Source of the DNA: an uncultured Thiohalocapsa sp. | GTDB taxonomy: Bacteria; Pseudomonadota; Gammaproteobacteria; Chromatiales; Chromatiaceae | Direction: 5' to 3' | Length of the DNA: 64,000 nucleotides | Assembly: GCF_913062725.1 (NCBI RefSeq) | Contig: NZ_CAJXWY010000001.1 | Span: 1-64,000 of the forward strand | In this document: positions 37,732-48,219 of the stretch, one piece after another | Layout: the number at the start of each line of letters is the position of its first letter | Numbering within the stretch: position 1 is the stretch's first letter | Notes under the pieces: generated by a model | The model's database searches: none | The model's input: only the letters and a program-made list of their open reading frames with translations | What the model was told of the DNA's origin: nothing | Program-made: the position numbers and the translations under genes

Positions 37732-38226
37732 TTAGTCTCCGGATGGATCCTGCGGGGGACTCGGGGCCGGGCCGGCGGTCGGCCCCGGGGCGGACGCCTT
37801 GATTGCATCGGCGCAGTCCTCGCTGAGGCCCAGGCTGACACGCTGTGCTTTGGCCGCATCCAGGAAAAGGCCGATATCGCGCTCGCGCCGGGCGGCGGTG
37901 AGGGTGCGCCCTTTGGCCGCCTCCCAGGCCGCGGCGATCCGCGGGTACAGTGCTTCGGCGTCCTGGCGCTCGCCCATGTCGCGCAGGATGGCCGCTTTCA
38001 GCGCCCAGGCGCTGTGGACGTTGTGCGCGTTGCCGCGGGCGATGGCGTTGTCGGTGAGCTGCAACGCTTGCGTGTGGCGGCACTTGCTGAGTGCGAGCAG
38101 GGCCAGGCGGTTATCCGGTCCCATGGGGTCCTCGCCGCAGCCGGCGAGCAGGGCCAGCGCCGCCAGCAGGCAGACCCCCTGGGGCAGACGGGGAAACAGA
38201 CGCGGGATGCGGGCGTGGGTGTGCAT
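37732..38226 (-). CDS. Small lipoprotein of unknown function
   Basis: The product, 164 residues, starts at an ATG at 38226 with a signal peptide ending in LALLAGC (lipobox Cys about 30). The mature part is helical and TPR-like in spacing: LALLALSKCRHTQALQLTDNAIARG, then AWALKAAILRDMGERQDAEALYPRI. It ends with a Pro/Ala/Gly tail. I recognise no family. It starts 16 bases after the aas stop and ends 23 bases before zapE, so it is likely part of that operon. Confidence 0.75.
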   Translation of the reverse strand: MHTHARIPRLFPRLPQGVCLLAALALLAGCGEDPMGPDNRLALLALSKCRHTQALQLTDNAIARGNAHNVHSAWALKAAILRDMGERQDAEALYPRIAAAWEAAKGRTLTAARRERDIGLFLDAAKAQRVSLGLSEDCADAIKASAPGPTAGPAPSPPQDPSGD

Positions 38227-38242
38227 GTTGGGGTCGTCGACG

Positions 38243-41200
38243 TCAGCGGTGCGCGTGGGCTGGGGCGGCGGCGGGCTGCGCCGCGGTGGCATCGTCAGGT
38301 CCGACACGGGCTTGCGCCAGGCGCACCGCGGCGGCGAAATCCGTCTTGCCGCTGCCCAGCGTGGGTACCGTGTCGACATTGACCACGGCGGACGGCAGCA
38401 GCAGCGGGCTGACGCCGGCATCGAGCAGCGCGGCGCGCAGCTGATCGGCGCTCAGGTCTGCGGCGAGCAGCAGCACCACCCGTTCGCCTTTTCTCGCGTC
38501 GGGCAGGGCGACGGCGCAGAGCGCCAGTTCCGGGCGGCCCAGGGCCCGGCGCACATGCGCCTCCACGGCGCCGAGGCTGACCATTTCACCGCCGAGCTTG
38601 GCGAACCGCGCGTAACGGTCGACGATGGTGAGGAAGCCGTCGGCGTCCAGATGCCCTTTGTCGCCGGTTTTGTACCAGCGCTGCCCGTCCAGCTCAACCA
38701 CCGCGGCCCGGGTACGCTGCGGGTCGTGCAGATAGCCTTTCATGACCTGCACGCCGCCGATGAGGATGAGCCCGTCCTCACCGGTGGGCAGCGGCGCCAG
38801 GGTGTCCGGGTGGACGATGCGAAAGCTGGTGCCCGGCAGCGGCATGCCGACGGTGCCGGGCTTGCTGCCGGTCTGGATTTTCCAGTTGTTGAGCTCGATG
38901 GCGTCGGGGACGTTCACACTCGCCACCGGTGTGGTCTCCGTGGCGCCGTAGCCCTCGTAAATGCGCTTGCCGAACTTCACGGCGAAGGCATCGCGCACGT
39001 CGGGACCGAGGCGCTCGGCGCCGGCGACGACGATGCGCAGGCTATCGAGCATCAGGGGATGCACCCGATGGTGCTTGACATAGAGGCGCAGGAAGGTGGA
39101 CGTGCTGCACAACACCGTCGCCCGGTAGCGGGCGATGGCCTTGGCGTTGCCCAGGGCATCGGTGGGATCGGGGTGACACACCATGGGGATGCCCTCCAGC
39201 AGGGGCAGCGCCGTGGTGGCCGTGAGACCGAAGGCATGGAACAGCGGCAGGTTCGAGAGCATCAGGTCGTCGGTCTCGGTGTTGAGGACATCGGCGATCT
39301 GGCGCACGTTGGCGAGGATGTTCCGGTGCGTGAGCTCCACGCCCTTAGGGTGACCTTCGCTGCCGGATGAGAACAGAATGGCTGCGGTGTCCTGCGGATG
39401 CAGCCGGCGACAGTAATGCGCCCGCAGCAGCCAGGCGGGCAGGACGATGGCGGCGGCGAGCATGATCAGGCCACTCACCTTGCCGACACCGGCACGGATG
39501 TCTTCCATCGCGTGCAGTTGCGCGCCGGCGAGCAATGTCCGCGCATCGATGCCGCGCCGCTCGAGCGTGCGCAGGAAGCGCTCGGCGGTGACGACGTGAC
39601 GGATACCGGCGGTCTGCAGCGCCGCGCGCAGGGCCTGCGGCGTCGCCGTGTAGTTGAGATTGACCACCGTCTTGCCCGCCAGCCAAGCGGCGAGATTGGC
39701 GATGACACCGGCGCTGGAGGCCGGCAGTAAAATGCCCAGGTTCTGCTCGGGACAACGCTTGCGGATGGCCCCGGCGAAGACGAGCACCGCGGCGATGAGG
39801 CGGCGGTTGGTCAGGGTCGCACCGCTCGCGGCGTCGAGCACCACGGGCGTGCCGAGTCTGCGCTTGGCCGTTGCGAGCCAGGCGGCGGGCAGCGTCGGCA
39901 GGGTCTGCACATGCTCGGCCCAGGAGCTCACCGACAGCTCGATCACGGCCTGCTTCACCTGCTGGGCGTCGCTGGTGATGGGCAGGGTCGGGCCGAAGGC
40001 GACGATCACATCCCGCGCGCGGCCACCGCGGCGGCTGGCCTTGAGCTTCTCGCTGGCGTTGGAGAAACGGCTGCCCCAGAGGCCGCGCAGGTAGAACGGC
40101 AGGATCACACCGTCGGCACCCTGCGCGGCGCGCTCGAACCCGCGCTTGAACGCCGCCAGCTGCGCGTTCTTGCTGAGGGTGCCCTCCGGGAAGATGCACA
40201 CCACCTCGCCGCGATTGATGAGCCCTGTGACGCGGCGCAGCGCGTGACCGCTGCTGGTGCCGGAGATGGGCACGACGCCGAAGAAGTCGAGAAACCACTT
40301 CAGCCACCAGCGCTCGTAGATGACCCGCTCCATGACGAAGCGCACGGGCCTGGGGCTTGCCATCTGCACCATGGCCCAGTCGATCCAGCTGATGTGGTTC
40401 CCGAGCATGAGCACGCCGCCCTGGGCCGGCATGTTGTCCAGCCCGATGACCTGGAGGCGGTAGCGCGTCGCCATGAGGCGGGCGATGAAAAAGCGCACCA
40501 GCGACTGCGGGAGCTGCCAGACCGTGTAGATTGCACCCCCCAGACCCACCAGTGCCAGCGCCAGCATGATGGCGCGGCTGCCGGTTTCGGCCAGGGCGGA
40601 GATGACCGTGACCACGAGCCCGGCCAGCATGATCCAGTGGAGGATGAAGTTCTTCGCCGCCAGCACCCGGCCCAGCTCACGCTCGCCGGCGTTGAACTGG
40701 ATCAGGGCGTTGAGCGGGACGATGAACATGCCGGCGGCGAGCCCCAGCGCCAGGAAATTGATCCCGTGCAGCCAGGTGACGCCGATGGCGGGCAGCACGA
40801 ACAGGGTCGCGGCGATGCCGAGCGCGCTGAAGGGAATCAGCCCCGTTTCCACATGATCGCGCGAGATGCGCCCGGCGATGGCGGCACCGACGATGATGCC
40901 GATGCCGGCGAAGGCCATGACCCCCTGGATGACCACGGTATTGGCTTCGCCCAGGCTGTCTTCCACAAAGGCCGGGAAGGCCGCCAGCAGCACCTGGGAG
41001 ATGCCCCAGAAGACGCCGAGACCAATGATGGAGAGCCAGATGACGGCGTTGTCCCAGGCCGCATGCAGGTTATGTCCCAGATACCGTCCGCTGACATACT
41101 GCGACCAGTCGAAATGCATGGCGGGCGCGCCCGGGCGCTTGTCCGGCAGCCGGTAGGCCAGCGCCACTTCCACCAGCGAGCCCAGCACCAGGAACCAGCC

Positions 41201-41773
41201 GACGGGCGCGATGGTGCGGATGATCTCGTCCGGCGGCAGGCCGCTGCCGCCGATATCGCCGTTGGGTGTGGCCAGCAGCAGCTCGAACAGCACCGAAAAG
41301 CTCAGGATGCCGGCGAGGATGGCGATGCTGGAGCTGGCCTGCACCCAGGCGTTGGCGGGCGTCAGCGCCTCGATGCCGCAGAGCTCCTTGATGTAGCCGA
41401 ACTTGGACGGCGAGTAGATGGCGCTTTGCAGCGCCAGCACGAAGGTCATGATGAATGCCGGCCAGAACAGCCCGAGGTAATAGCAGGCGGTGATGGCGAG
41501 GGTGATGCCGACGGCCACCCAGGCGGCGATGCGCATGACGCGGTTTTTCGGCCAGCGGTCGGCGAGCCATCCCGAGGGCGTGAACAACAGGATGAACGGG
41601 AGCAGAATCAGGGCGTTCACCAGCGCGGTCAGCCAGATCTGCTCCGGACCATCGTAGGCCTTGAACAGCGTGTTCTGGATGATGATCTTGTGGCCCAGAT
41701 CGACGAAGCTGTTCAGGAACACCACCGCCACGAAGGGCAGGAAGCCTGGGGTACGCGTCAGTGTTGTGGTCAC
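38243..41773 (-). CDS. aas: Fused lysophospholipid transporter / acyltransferase / acyl-ACP synthetase
   Basis: This 1,176-residue inner-membrane protein fuses three activities that recycle lysophospholipids. Residues about 1-410 are an LplT-like MFS transporter of about 12 spans, beginning FVAVVFLNSFVDLGHKIIIQNTLF. Residues about 430-640 are a PlsC-type acyltransferase with the motif NHISWID (about 457) and FPEGTLSKNAQ. Residues about 660-1150 are an AMP-binding acyl-ACP synthetase with LFSSGSEGHPKGVELTHRN (about 800) and YEGYGATET. In E. coli, LplT and Aas are separate genes; fusions like this occur in other proteobacteria. A small lipoprotein and zapE follow. Confidence 0.94.
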   Translation of the reverse strand: MTTTLTRTPGFLPFVAVVFLNSFVDLGHKIIIQNTLFKAYDGPEQIWLTALVNALILLPFILLFTPSGWLADRWPKNRVMRIAAWVAVGITLAITACYYLGLFWPAFIMTFVLALQSAIYSPSKFGYIKELCGIEALTPANAWVQASSSIAILAGILSFSVLFELLLATPNGDIGGSGLPPDEIIRTIAPVGWFLVLGSLVEVALAYRLPDKRPGAPAMHFDWSQYVSGRYLGHNLHAAWDNAVIWLSIIGLGVFWGISQVLLAAFPAFVEDSLGEANTVVIQGVMAFAGIGIIVGAAIAGRISRDHVETGLIPFSALGIAATLFVLPAIGVTWLHGINFLALGLAAGMFIVPLNALIQFNAGERELGRVLAAKNFILHWIMLAGLVVTVISALAETGSRAIMLALALVGLGGAIYTVWQLPQSLVRFFIARLMATRYRLQVIGLDNMPAQGGVLMLGNHISWIDWAMVQMASPRPVRFVMERVIYERWWLKWFLDFFGVVPISGTSSGHALRRVTGLINRGEVVCIFPEGTLSKNAQLAAFKRGFERAAQGADGVILPFYLRGLWGSRFSNASEKLKASRRGGRARDVIVAFGPTLPITSDAQQVKQAVIELSVSSWAEHVQTLPTLPAAWLATAKRRLGTPVVLDAASGATLTNRRLIAAVLVFAGAIRKRCPEQNLGILLPASSAGVIANLAAWLAGKTVVNLNYTATPQALRAALQTAGIRHVVTAERFLRTLERRGIDARTLLAGAQLHAMEDIRAGVGKVSGLIMLAAAIVLPAWLLRAHYCRRLHPQDTAAILFSSGSEGHPKGVELTHRNILANVRQIADVLNTETDDLMLSNLPLFHAFGLTATTALPLLEGIPMVCHPDPTDALGNAKAIARYRATVLCSTSTFLRLYVKHHRVHPLMLDSLRIVVAGAERLGPDVRDAFAVKFGKRIYEGYGATETTPVASVNVPDAIELNNWKIQTGSKPGTVGMPLPGTSFRIVHPDTLAPLPTGEDGLILIGGVQVMKGYLHDPQRTRAAVVELDGQRWYKTGDKGHLDADGFLTIVDRYARFAKLGGEMVSLGAVEAHVRRALGRPELALCAVALPDARKGERVVLLLAADLSADQLRAALLDAGVSPLLLPSAVVNVDTVPTLGSGKTDFAAAVRLAQARVGPDDATAAQPAAAPAHAHR

Positions 41774-41972
41774 ATTGAAGGCCTCTGCTGGCGCCGGCGC
41801 GGCGTGGCTGCGGCAGCGTGCATTCTAGCGGCGGATGGCCTATGTGTCGGCGCCCGGGGGGCGGCGCACGGGGGCGGCTGTAACGTGCTGCTGCCCGGGC
41901 CACTCGCGCTGACCTGCGCTTTTCCCGTAAGCTGGGCCGCTGTGGCAATGGCGCGGTCGATCGGGAGGCGGT

Positions 41973-42425
41973 ATGTTCACAGCCCTGTGGGGTGAAATCC
42001 AGCACGGGCGGCTGCAACGGCTGCCCTTCCTCGTCTGGTATGTGGTTCTGGTGCTGCTGGTGGCGGTGCTGGCCTTCGTGCTGGGTGCGGTCATCGGCGC
42101 GGCGGAGCGCATGGCGGGCGGCGAGCCGCTGGAGACCCAGGTGGCGCTGGGCGAGAGCCTGGGTCCGGTGGGCGTGCTGGTGGTCGCCGCCGTGTTCGCG
42201 CTGCTGCTCCTGGGGCAGCTCAACATCATGGCCAAGCGGGTGCGGGACATGGGCCTGCCCATGGCGTGGCTGTTCGTGCTGGGATGGCTGTTGTTGTCCG
42301 GCGTCCTGTCCTCGGCGGGCGGGCCACTGGTGGGCGGGCTGCTCAGCCTGCTGGTGCTGGCGGCGTTGCTGCTGGTGCCGACGGCGACCTTCGCCCGCGA
42401 CCAGCGGGGTGGGCGACGCCCCTGA
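41973..42425 (+). CDS. DUF805-like small membrane protein
   Basis: The product, 150 residues, has about four membrane spans, with a loop motif NIMAKRVRDMGLPMAWL characteristic of DUF805-type proteins. GGGAGG lies about 5 bases before the ATG at 41973. The function of the family is unknown. It is divergent from aas and converges with nadA. Confidence 0.75.
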   Translation: MFTALWGEIQHGRLQRLPFLVWYVVLVLLVAVLAFVLGAVIGAAERMAGGEPLETQVALGESLGPVGVLVVAAVFALLLLGQLNIMAKRVRDMGLPMAWLFVLGWLLLSGVLSSAGGPLVGGLLSLLVLAALLLVPTATFARDQRGGRRP

Positions 42426-42558
42426 GTCTGCGTGTGGCGTGTCCGCGCGCGCTCAGGGGGGGCCGCGCCCACCCGCTGGCACGGGCCGCGGGCGACGCCG
42501 CCGGGCCGGGTGGGGGGCGCGTTAAGGGGCGACGGCCTCGCCGCCGCCCGTGGCGGGC

Positions 42559-43647
42559 TCAGTCGCTGTCGCGTCGCGCGCCGATGCCGCGCTCGCGCGC
42601 GAAGTCCAGCATACGCTGGATGGGCACCACCGCACGCTGGCGGACGGCCTCGTCGATAAGGATTTCCTGGTCATGGGTACGCAGCACCTGCTCCAGGTTC
42701 TGCAGCGCATTCATGGCCATCCAGGGGCAGTGGGCGCAGCTCTCGCAGGTGGCCCCTGCGCCGGCGGTGGGGGCGGCGATGAGGCGCTTACCCGGCGCCA
42801 GCTGGTGCATCTTCCAGAAAATGCCCTCGTCGGTGGCGACGATGAACGCGTCGTTGGCCATTGTCTGGACGGCCTTGATGAGCTGTGTGGTGGAGCCGAC
42901 CACGTCCGCCTGGTCGACGACTTCGTCCGGCGATTCGGGGTGCACCAGCACCGCCGCGTCGGGATGCAGGCGTCGCAGGCGATCGAGCGCGAAGCCCTTG
43001 AACTCTTCGTGCACCACGCAGGCGCCGTCCCACAGCAGCATGTCGGCGCCGGTCATGCGCTGCACGTAGTGTCCCAGGTGCTTGTCCGGCGCCCAGAGGA
43101 TCTTCTCGCCCTGGGCATGCAGGTGCTCCACCACGGGCAGCGCGATGCTGGAGGTGACCACCCAGTCGGAGCGGGCCTTCACCTCGGCGCTGGTGTTGGC
43201 GTAGACCACGACGGTGCGATCCGGGTGTGCGTCACAAAACGCGGTGAAGGCGTCCGGCGGGCAGCCTTCATCGAGGGAGCAGGTGGCCTCGAGCGTCGGC
43301 ATCAGCACGCGCTTCTCTGGATTGAGGATTTTCGCCGTCTCGCCCATGAACCGGACGCCACACACCACCAGGGTCCTGGCATCGGATTCGGCGCCGAAGC
43401 GGGCCATTTCGAGCGAATCCGCCACATGGCCGCCGGTCTCTTCGGCGAGTGCTTGCAGGTCGCCGTCGACGTAGTAATGGGCCACCAGCACCGCCTGCTG
43501 CTCGCGCAGCAAGGCCTTGATGCGTGCCTTCAGGGCGTCCTTCTCGGCGCTGCCCAGCGCGGGCCACTGCGGCTGCTGGGGCACCTGCATACGGTCCCGG
43601 GCCAGGGTCCTGAGATCCGGGTTATCGGTGGCGGCGGCGGTGGTCAT
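42559..43647 (-). CDS. nadA: Quinolinate synthase NadA
   Basis: This [4Fe-4S] enzyme of 362 residues condenses iminoaspartate with dihydroxyacetone phosphate in NAD synthesis. The ATG at 43647 has GGAG 7 bases upstream; the frame is open further without family similarity. Cluster cysteines lie in [12 protein letters not shown] (about 122), [11 protein letters not shown] and [16 protein letters not shown] (about 300). [18 protein letters not shown] is the usual substrate-binding start. nadB and nadC are not in the window. Confidence 0.95.
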   Translation of the reverse strand: MTTAAATDNPDLRTLARDRMQVPQQPQWPALGSAEKDALKARIKALLREQQAVLVAHYYVDGDLQALAEETGGHVADSLEMARFGAESDARTLVVCGVRFMGETAKILNPEKRVLMPTLEATCSLDEGCPPDAFTAFCDAHPDRTVVVYANTSAEVKARSDWVVTSSIALPVVEHLHAQGEKILWAPDKHLGHYVQRMTGADMLLWDGACVVHEEFKGFALDRLRRLHPDAAVLVHPESPDEVVDQADVVGSTTQLIKAVQTMANDAFIVATDEGIFWKMHQLAPGKRLIAAPTAGAGATCESCAHCPWMAMNALQNLEQVLRTHDQEILIDEAVRQRAVVPIQRMLDFARERGIGARRDSD

Positions 43648-43861
43648 GGTCGGTCTCCGTCTTGGCGGCGGTGCGGGCGCGGCGGTGCGGGGCTTTACCC
43701 AGAATCGCGGACGCGCCCGGACTCGGTGGGGCGGTATCGGTCTCATGGCTCGTTGCCATGTGACAGCGCCATGTCATGACCTTAGTGTATCCGACTGCCG
43801 AAGCTCGCGGGCGCGGCTGCGGGGGGTGCGCTGTGCGCGCCGGCGCCGGCGCGCCGCTATA

Positions 43862-45040
43862 ATGCCGGGCCTGTCTCAGCTGCCGGCGCCGTCACGGGCG
43901 CCCGGGCTCGTCGCCATGCATGCTCAGCACCTCGCCGGCGGATGCTTCATCCTGGGCTTCGACGGCGTCGCCGTGGACGCGGCCCTCGCCGAAACCATCC
44001 GGCGCTGGCGCCCCGCGGGATTCATCCTGTTCCGGCGCAACATCGCCACCCCCGGGCAGGTGGCGCGGCTGTGCGCGGACTTGCACCGGCATTACCCGGC
44101 GGATGAGCCGCCGCTGATCAGCGTCGACCAGGAGGGTGGCCGGGTGGCGCGGCTGCGGGCGCCGTTCACCGAGCTGCCCGCGGCGCGGGTGCTGGGACGG
44201 GTGTATGCGCTCACGGGCTCCCTGGAGCTGGTGCGGGCGGCCGCCGCCGTCACCGCCGCCGAGCTCACCAGCGTTGGTATCAATGTCAACTATGCGCCGG
44301 TGCTGGATGTGGACAGCAATCCGGCGAATCCGATCATCGGCGACCGTGCCTATGGGCCAACGCCGGCGCTGGTCTCGACCGTGGCATCGGCCATCATCGC
44401 GGTTTACCAGGCCCACGGCCTCCTGGCCTGTGGCAAGCATTTCCCCGGCCACGGCGATACCGCGGTGGATTCGCACCAGACCCTGCCCATCGTGCCGCGG
44501 GAGCATGAATCCCTCGAGGACATCGAGCTGCCCCCCTTCCACGCGGCGGTGGCCGCCGGGGTGGGCGCGATCATGACCGCACATGTGCTTTACCCGGCGC
44601 TCGACCCCGACTGGCCGGCGACGCTGTCGCCGCCCATCCTCACGGGGCTGTTGCGCGGGCAGCTGGGGTTCGACGGGCTGATCGTCACCGATAACATGGA
44701 AATGCGCGGCGTCTGGGGGCGCTGGTCCGCCGCCGAGCTGACCCGTCGCGCGGTGGGCGCCGGCTGCGATCTGTTCATCGGCGGCGGCGGTGGGCTCGAC
44801 GGCCGCCGGCCGCAAACCCACATCCAGTTCGCGTTGATGGAAGCACTGGCGGCGCAGATCGCGGCGAAGGAGATACCAGCTGCGGCGGTGGAGACGGCAC
44901 TGGAGCGTATTCGCCGCGTCAAGGCCGCCATCATTGGCCGGCGCCCGCGGCTGGACGCGGCGGCGGTGGATGCGGCCATTGGCACGGCGGCGCACCAGGC
45001 GGTGGCGGCGGCGCTGCGGCGTGCCGCGGGATTGGTCTGA
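43862..45040 (+). CDS. nagZ: Beta-N-acetylhexosaminidase NagZ
   Basis: This GH3 glycosidase removes N-acetylglucosamine from muropeptides in the cytoplasm. It has 392 residues from the ATG at 43862; an ATG at 43916 is an alternative and neither has a clear ribosome binding site. The His-bearing motif GKHFPGHGDTAVDSHQTLP is at about 192, and the catalytic Asp is in IVTDNMEMRGV (about 280). SVDQEGGRVARLRAPFTELP is a family hallmark. The C-terminus is about 50 residues longer than E. coli NagZ. It converges with mak. Confidence 0.93.
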   Translation: MPGLSQLPAPSRAPGLVAMHAQHLAGGCFILGFDGVAVDAALAETIRRWRPAGFILFRRNIATPGQVARLCADLHRHYPADEPPLISVDQEGGRVARLRAPFTELPAARVLGRVYALTGSLELVRAAAAVTAAELTSVGINVNYAPVLDVDSNPANPIIGDRAYGPTPALVSTVASAIIAVYQAHGLLACGKHFPGHGDTAVDSHQTLPIVPREHESLEDIELPPFHAAVAAGVGAIMTAHVLYPALDPDWPATLSPPILTGLLRGQLGFDGLIVTDNMEMRGVWGRWSAAELTRRAVGAGCDLFIGGGGGLDGRRPQTHIQFALMEALAAQIAAKEIPAAAVETALERIRRVKAAIIGRRPRLDAAAVDAAIGTAAHQAVAAALRRAAGLV

Positions 45041-45106
45041 TGCATGGCCGCGGGCGCTGGCGGGATGACCGGTCGCGCTGCCGGGGCCGGGGCCTCATCG
45101 CCGCGC

Positions 45107-46054
45107 CTAACCGGCGCCGTCGGCTGCTGCGGGCCAAAGCATGGCCGCGCCACGCACGCCGCTGCTGTCGCCGAAGTGCGGCGGAATGATCCGCGTCGCG
45201 AGGCCGTCGGAGAAGACGTAGCGCTCGATCACGGCCGGGAGGTTGTCGTACAAGCGCGACAGTTTGGAGAGGCCGCCCCCCAGCACGATGACCTCCGGGT
45301 CCAAGAGATTGATCACCGCCGCCAGCGCCCGGCCCAGGCATTGCTCGTAACCCACGAGCGCGGCCTCGGCCTCGCCGTCGCCGGTCGTTGCCGCCGCGGC
45401 GATGGCCGCCGCATCCAGTTGTCGCCCGGTCGCCCGCGCAAAGGTGGCGCTCAGCGCCGGTCCCGAGCAGAAGGTCTCGATGCAGCCGCGCTTGCCGCAG
45501 TAGCAGTGCGGGCCGGGCCATTCGTGGGGCTGGGGCCAGGGCAGGGGATTATGGCCCCATTCCCCGGCGATGGCATTCGGCCCCTGCAGCAGGCGCCCGT
45601 GCACGACGATGCCGCCACCGGTGCCGGTGCCGATGATGACGCCGAAGACGCTCACCGCACCGGCGCCGGCGCCGCCGGTGGCTTCGGAGAGTGCAAAACA
45701 GTCCGCATCGTTGGCGATGCGCACGGGCCGGTGCAGCCGTGCGGCGAGATCCGACGCCAACGTGCGCCCGTTCAGCCAGATGGAATTGGCATTGCGCAGC
45801 CGGCCGTCGAACGGCGAGATGGCACCGGGCGTGCCGACACCGACGCCGGCGGCGCAGGGCGCGTGCTGCGACAGTGTCGTCACCAGCTCGGCGATGGCGG
45901 CCAGGGTGGCATCGTAGTCGTGCCGGGGGGTGGCGACGCGGCGGCGGTGTCGTAGTGCGCCGTGCGCCGTCAGGACGGCGCCCTCGATCTTGGTGCCGCC
46001 GAGATCGATGCCGATGCGCCCCGGCGCCGGTGCATTGCGGTGGCACTGCTCCAT
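45107..46054 (-). CDS. mak: Fructokinase of the ROK family (Mak-like)
   Basis: This sugar kinase of 315 residues closely follows E. coli Mak. GIDLGGTKIEGAVL is the phosphate-binding start, NANSIWLNGRTLASDLAARL and GEWGHNPLPWPQP are Mak-type segments, and the zinc ligands are in CYCGKRGCIETFCSG. The catalytic Asp lies in ANDADCFALSEA. It should phosphorylate fructose, possibly other hexoses. It follows the dynamin-like gene by 21 bases in the same direction. Confidence 0.9.
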   Translation of the reverse strand: MEQCHRNAPAPGRIGIDLGGTKIEGAVLTAHGALRHRRRVATPRHDYDATLAAIAELVTTLSQHAPCAAGVGVGTPGAISPFDGRLRNANSIWLNGRTLASDLAARLHRPVRIANDADCFALSEATGGAGAGAVSVFGVIIGTGTGGGIVVHGRLLQGPNAIAGEWGHNPLPWPQPHEWPGPHCYCGKRGCIETFCSGPALSATFARATGRQLDAAAIAAAATTGDGEAEAALVGYEQCLGRALAAVINLLDPEVIVLGGGLSKLSRLYDNLPAVIERYVFSDGLATRIIPPHFGDSSGVRGAAMLWPAAADGAG

Positions 46055-46075
46055 GCGCGGCGTGCCGTTGCCGGC

Positions 46076-47578
46076 TCAGTCCTGGAGTCCCTTGGGATTG
46101 GTGAAGCGCTCGTTCAGGCTTTGCACATAGGTCTCGCAGTCGTGCAGCACGTCGCTGATCAGGCGCTCACAGCGTTGACTGAAGCCGAAGGGACGCCCGG
46201 AGAATTCACGGCCCCAGCGCTTGGTATTGGCGGCGAAGGCGGCCAGCACGTCGCCGGGCAGCGCCTTGTTCTTGGCTTCGCGACGCAGCCACGGGCGTAG
46301 CGTGGCAGCGGCGAGGCTGCGGACGCCGAAATGCAGTCCCAGGAGCGCCAGCAGGGCCGCGCCCTCGGCATATTGGAGCGCATGATCGATGCCTTGAGCC
46401 CGCATCCAGGCGAGCCAGTCGGGCTGATAGCTGAGCCCTTCCCAGTGCCCGGCGGCGATACTCCAGCCCAGGAATGAGCCCACCACCGCAAGCAGGACAA
46501 CGATGTCCAGCCATAGCGTACGGGAGCGCCACCTGCGCACGGCGCGTGTCAGTGTCGGCAGGGTCTCATCGGCGAGCTCATTGGCGATTGCCCGCAGCGA
46601 TGCCACGATGCGATACGCTCGCTCCACTTCCACCTGATCGATGCGCTGATAGATCTCCGCCAGGTCCGCATCGCGCTTCGCTTCGAAGCGCTGCCGGCGG
46701 GTATCGTCGGCGATGGGTGGCTTTGATGGGCTGAACGATGTGAAAAAGCGCCCCGTGGTCATGCCCACCTCGCCCAGGGCCCGCAGCCATGCCGCCACCA
46801 CATCCTCGGGGTTGTCCTCGGTCGCCGCGGTATCCAGTTGGTTCAGCACGAACAGGAATTTGCTCGAGTCGGGGCGGTGCTTCGTCGCCGCCACCAGATG
46901 CTGCAGCGTGTCGCGCATCGCACCGGGCTCGGGGTGACGGGCATCGAACATGACGATGACCAGATCGGACAGGCCAATCATGTGGTCGGTAATGCTCAGG
47001 ATGGCATCACGCTGAGCATCCGCGTCGAACCCGGGGGAGTCGATGACGATCTTGCCCTTGAGCCGGTCACTGCGGCAGGTCTTGAGCTGCAGGTAGGCGT
47101 CGATGCGCTTGCCCTCGCCACCGGCCACACGCTCGATCTGCTGCGACATCTGATAGAACGGGAAGCGCGGGTCGGAGTCGAGGGAGATGCCCGGCAGGGC
47201 ATGGCTGCGGCTCTCGGGACTGTAGACGATGACCGTGAAACGGTCATCCACCGCCTGGTTGCCCGTACGCTGCAGGTTTTGCCCCAGAAAATCATTGATA
47301 AACGTCGATTTTCCCGCAGAGAACGTCCCCAGGACCGAGATCAGCGGCCACCAGGGGACCTTGCTCGCGAAGGATTGGTTCCGGGGCAGCAGATGCAGGT
47401 CGTAGGCGACCTGGTCGAGGGTACGGAAGCTCTGCACGGCGTTGAGCAGGATCGGATTCTCCTGCTCCAGGTGGGTCTCGAGGTCGCTCAGGCGTTGCTG
47501 CACAGTTTCCGGTCCGAGCGCAGAAGGCATCGGCGGTGTCCTCTTCGTTGAAGCTGGGCTCTCCGTCGGCATCGACAC
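46076..47578 (-). CDS. Dynamin-family GTPase, membrane-anchored
   Basis: The product, 500 residues, is a dynamin-like large GTPase. G1 is GTFSAGKST (84-92), G3 is in IDSPGFDADAQRD (about 180), and G4 is NQLD (about 246). Two predicted membrane segments lie at about 352-372 and 405-425, and an amphipathic C-terminal helix follows. Bacterial dynamins act in membrane remodelling or protection, but the role of this branch is not known. An internal ATG at 47527 would shorten it by 17 residues. It is divergent from the RND adaptor gene. Confidence 0.85.
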   Translation of the reverse strand: MSMPTESPASTKRTPPMPSALGPETVQQRLSDLETHLEQENPILLNAVQSFRTLDQVAYDLHLLPRNQSFASKVPWWPLISVLGTFSAGKSTFINDFLGQNLQRTGNQAVDDRFTVIVYSPESRSHALPGISLDSDPRFPFYQMSQQIERVAGGEGKRIDAYLQLKTCRSDRLKGKIVIDSPGFDADAQRDAILSITDHMIGLSDLVIVMFDARHPEPGAMRDTLQHLVAATKHRPDSSKFLFVLNQLDTAATEDNPEDVVAAWLRALGEVGMTTGRFFTSFSPSKPPIADDTRRQRFEAKRDADLAEIYQRIDQVEVERAYRIVASLRAIANELADETLPTLTRAVRRWRSRTLWLDIVVLLAVVGSFLGWSIAAGHWEGLSYQPDWLAWMRAQGIDHALQYAEGAALLALLGLHFGVRSLAAATLRPWLRREAKNKALPGDVLAAFAANTKRWGREFSGRPFGFSQRCERLISDVLHDCETYVQSLNERFTNPKGLQD

Positions 47579-48219
47579 GGCTGCACCGGCGCCCGGGGCT
47601 GACAGCGCAGGCGGCGGGCGGTCGCACGAACGGTGCGCGAGCGGGTGTCACCCATTACTATACGACGGGATGCGCGGCATCGGGGCATCGTCGGCCAGCG
47701 CCGGCAAGCCCGGGTTTGCCGAATGCAGTCAAACGCTTGTCGCCAGCACGGCCGCATCCGCACCGGTGCCATCAGGGCAAAGGCTTGATTTGGATCGGGT
47801 TCATGGCTCGTTTGCTTGAAGTCGTAGGCCGATTCCGAGATACTAACCCGCCGGAGCGTGGCCACAGCTTCTGCGTTGATGACATAAAGATAAACGGCGC
47901 GGGCGCCGATGCCGGCCGAGGGCCATCGGGCCGAGCCCAACCGGACCCAGCGTCATCGGCCCAGCATCGCCGGACCAGCATCATCGGACCAGCGTCATCA
48001 GCCCAGCATCATCAGCCAGGACACGACCGGACCGGGCACAACCGCCACCGCCCCCAACCGGCTGTCGCATCAATCGCCCGAGCGGTCACTGGCATACGCA
48101 GGCCTGTGCTGCGATCATTGCGCCCGGGCGTCGGCTGGCCCACGTCCGGGCGTCGGGTGCAAAATGGTCAAAGCCGCAACCCGCACAACACATTCCGCTG
48201 CCTTCAGGAACCCGTACAC
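47579..48219. other. Divergent intergenic region between dynamin and RND adaptor genes
   Basis: No gene is convincing in these 641 bases. Short open frames on both strands lack domains. The stretch contains a 14-bp tandem repeat at 47951-48019 and should hold the two divergent promoters. I could not identify a clear -10/-35 pair. Confidence 0.45.
47951..48019. repeat. 14-bp tandem repeat, about five units
   Basis: Units of the form C(G/A)TCATCGGCCCAG begin at 47951, 47965, 47979, 47993 and 48007, with one to four differences each. They lie about 200 bases before the RND adaptor start and about 370 bases from the dynamin gene start. Confidence 0.65.
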
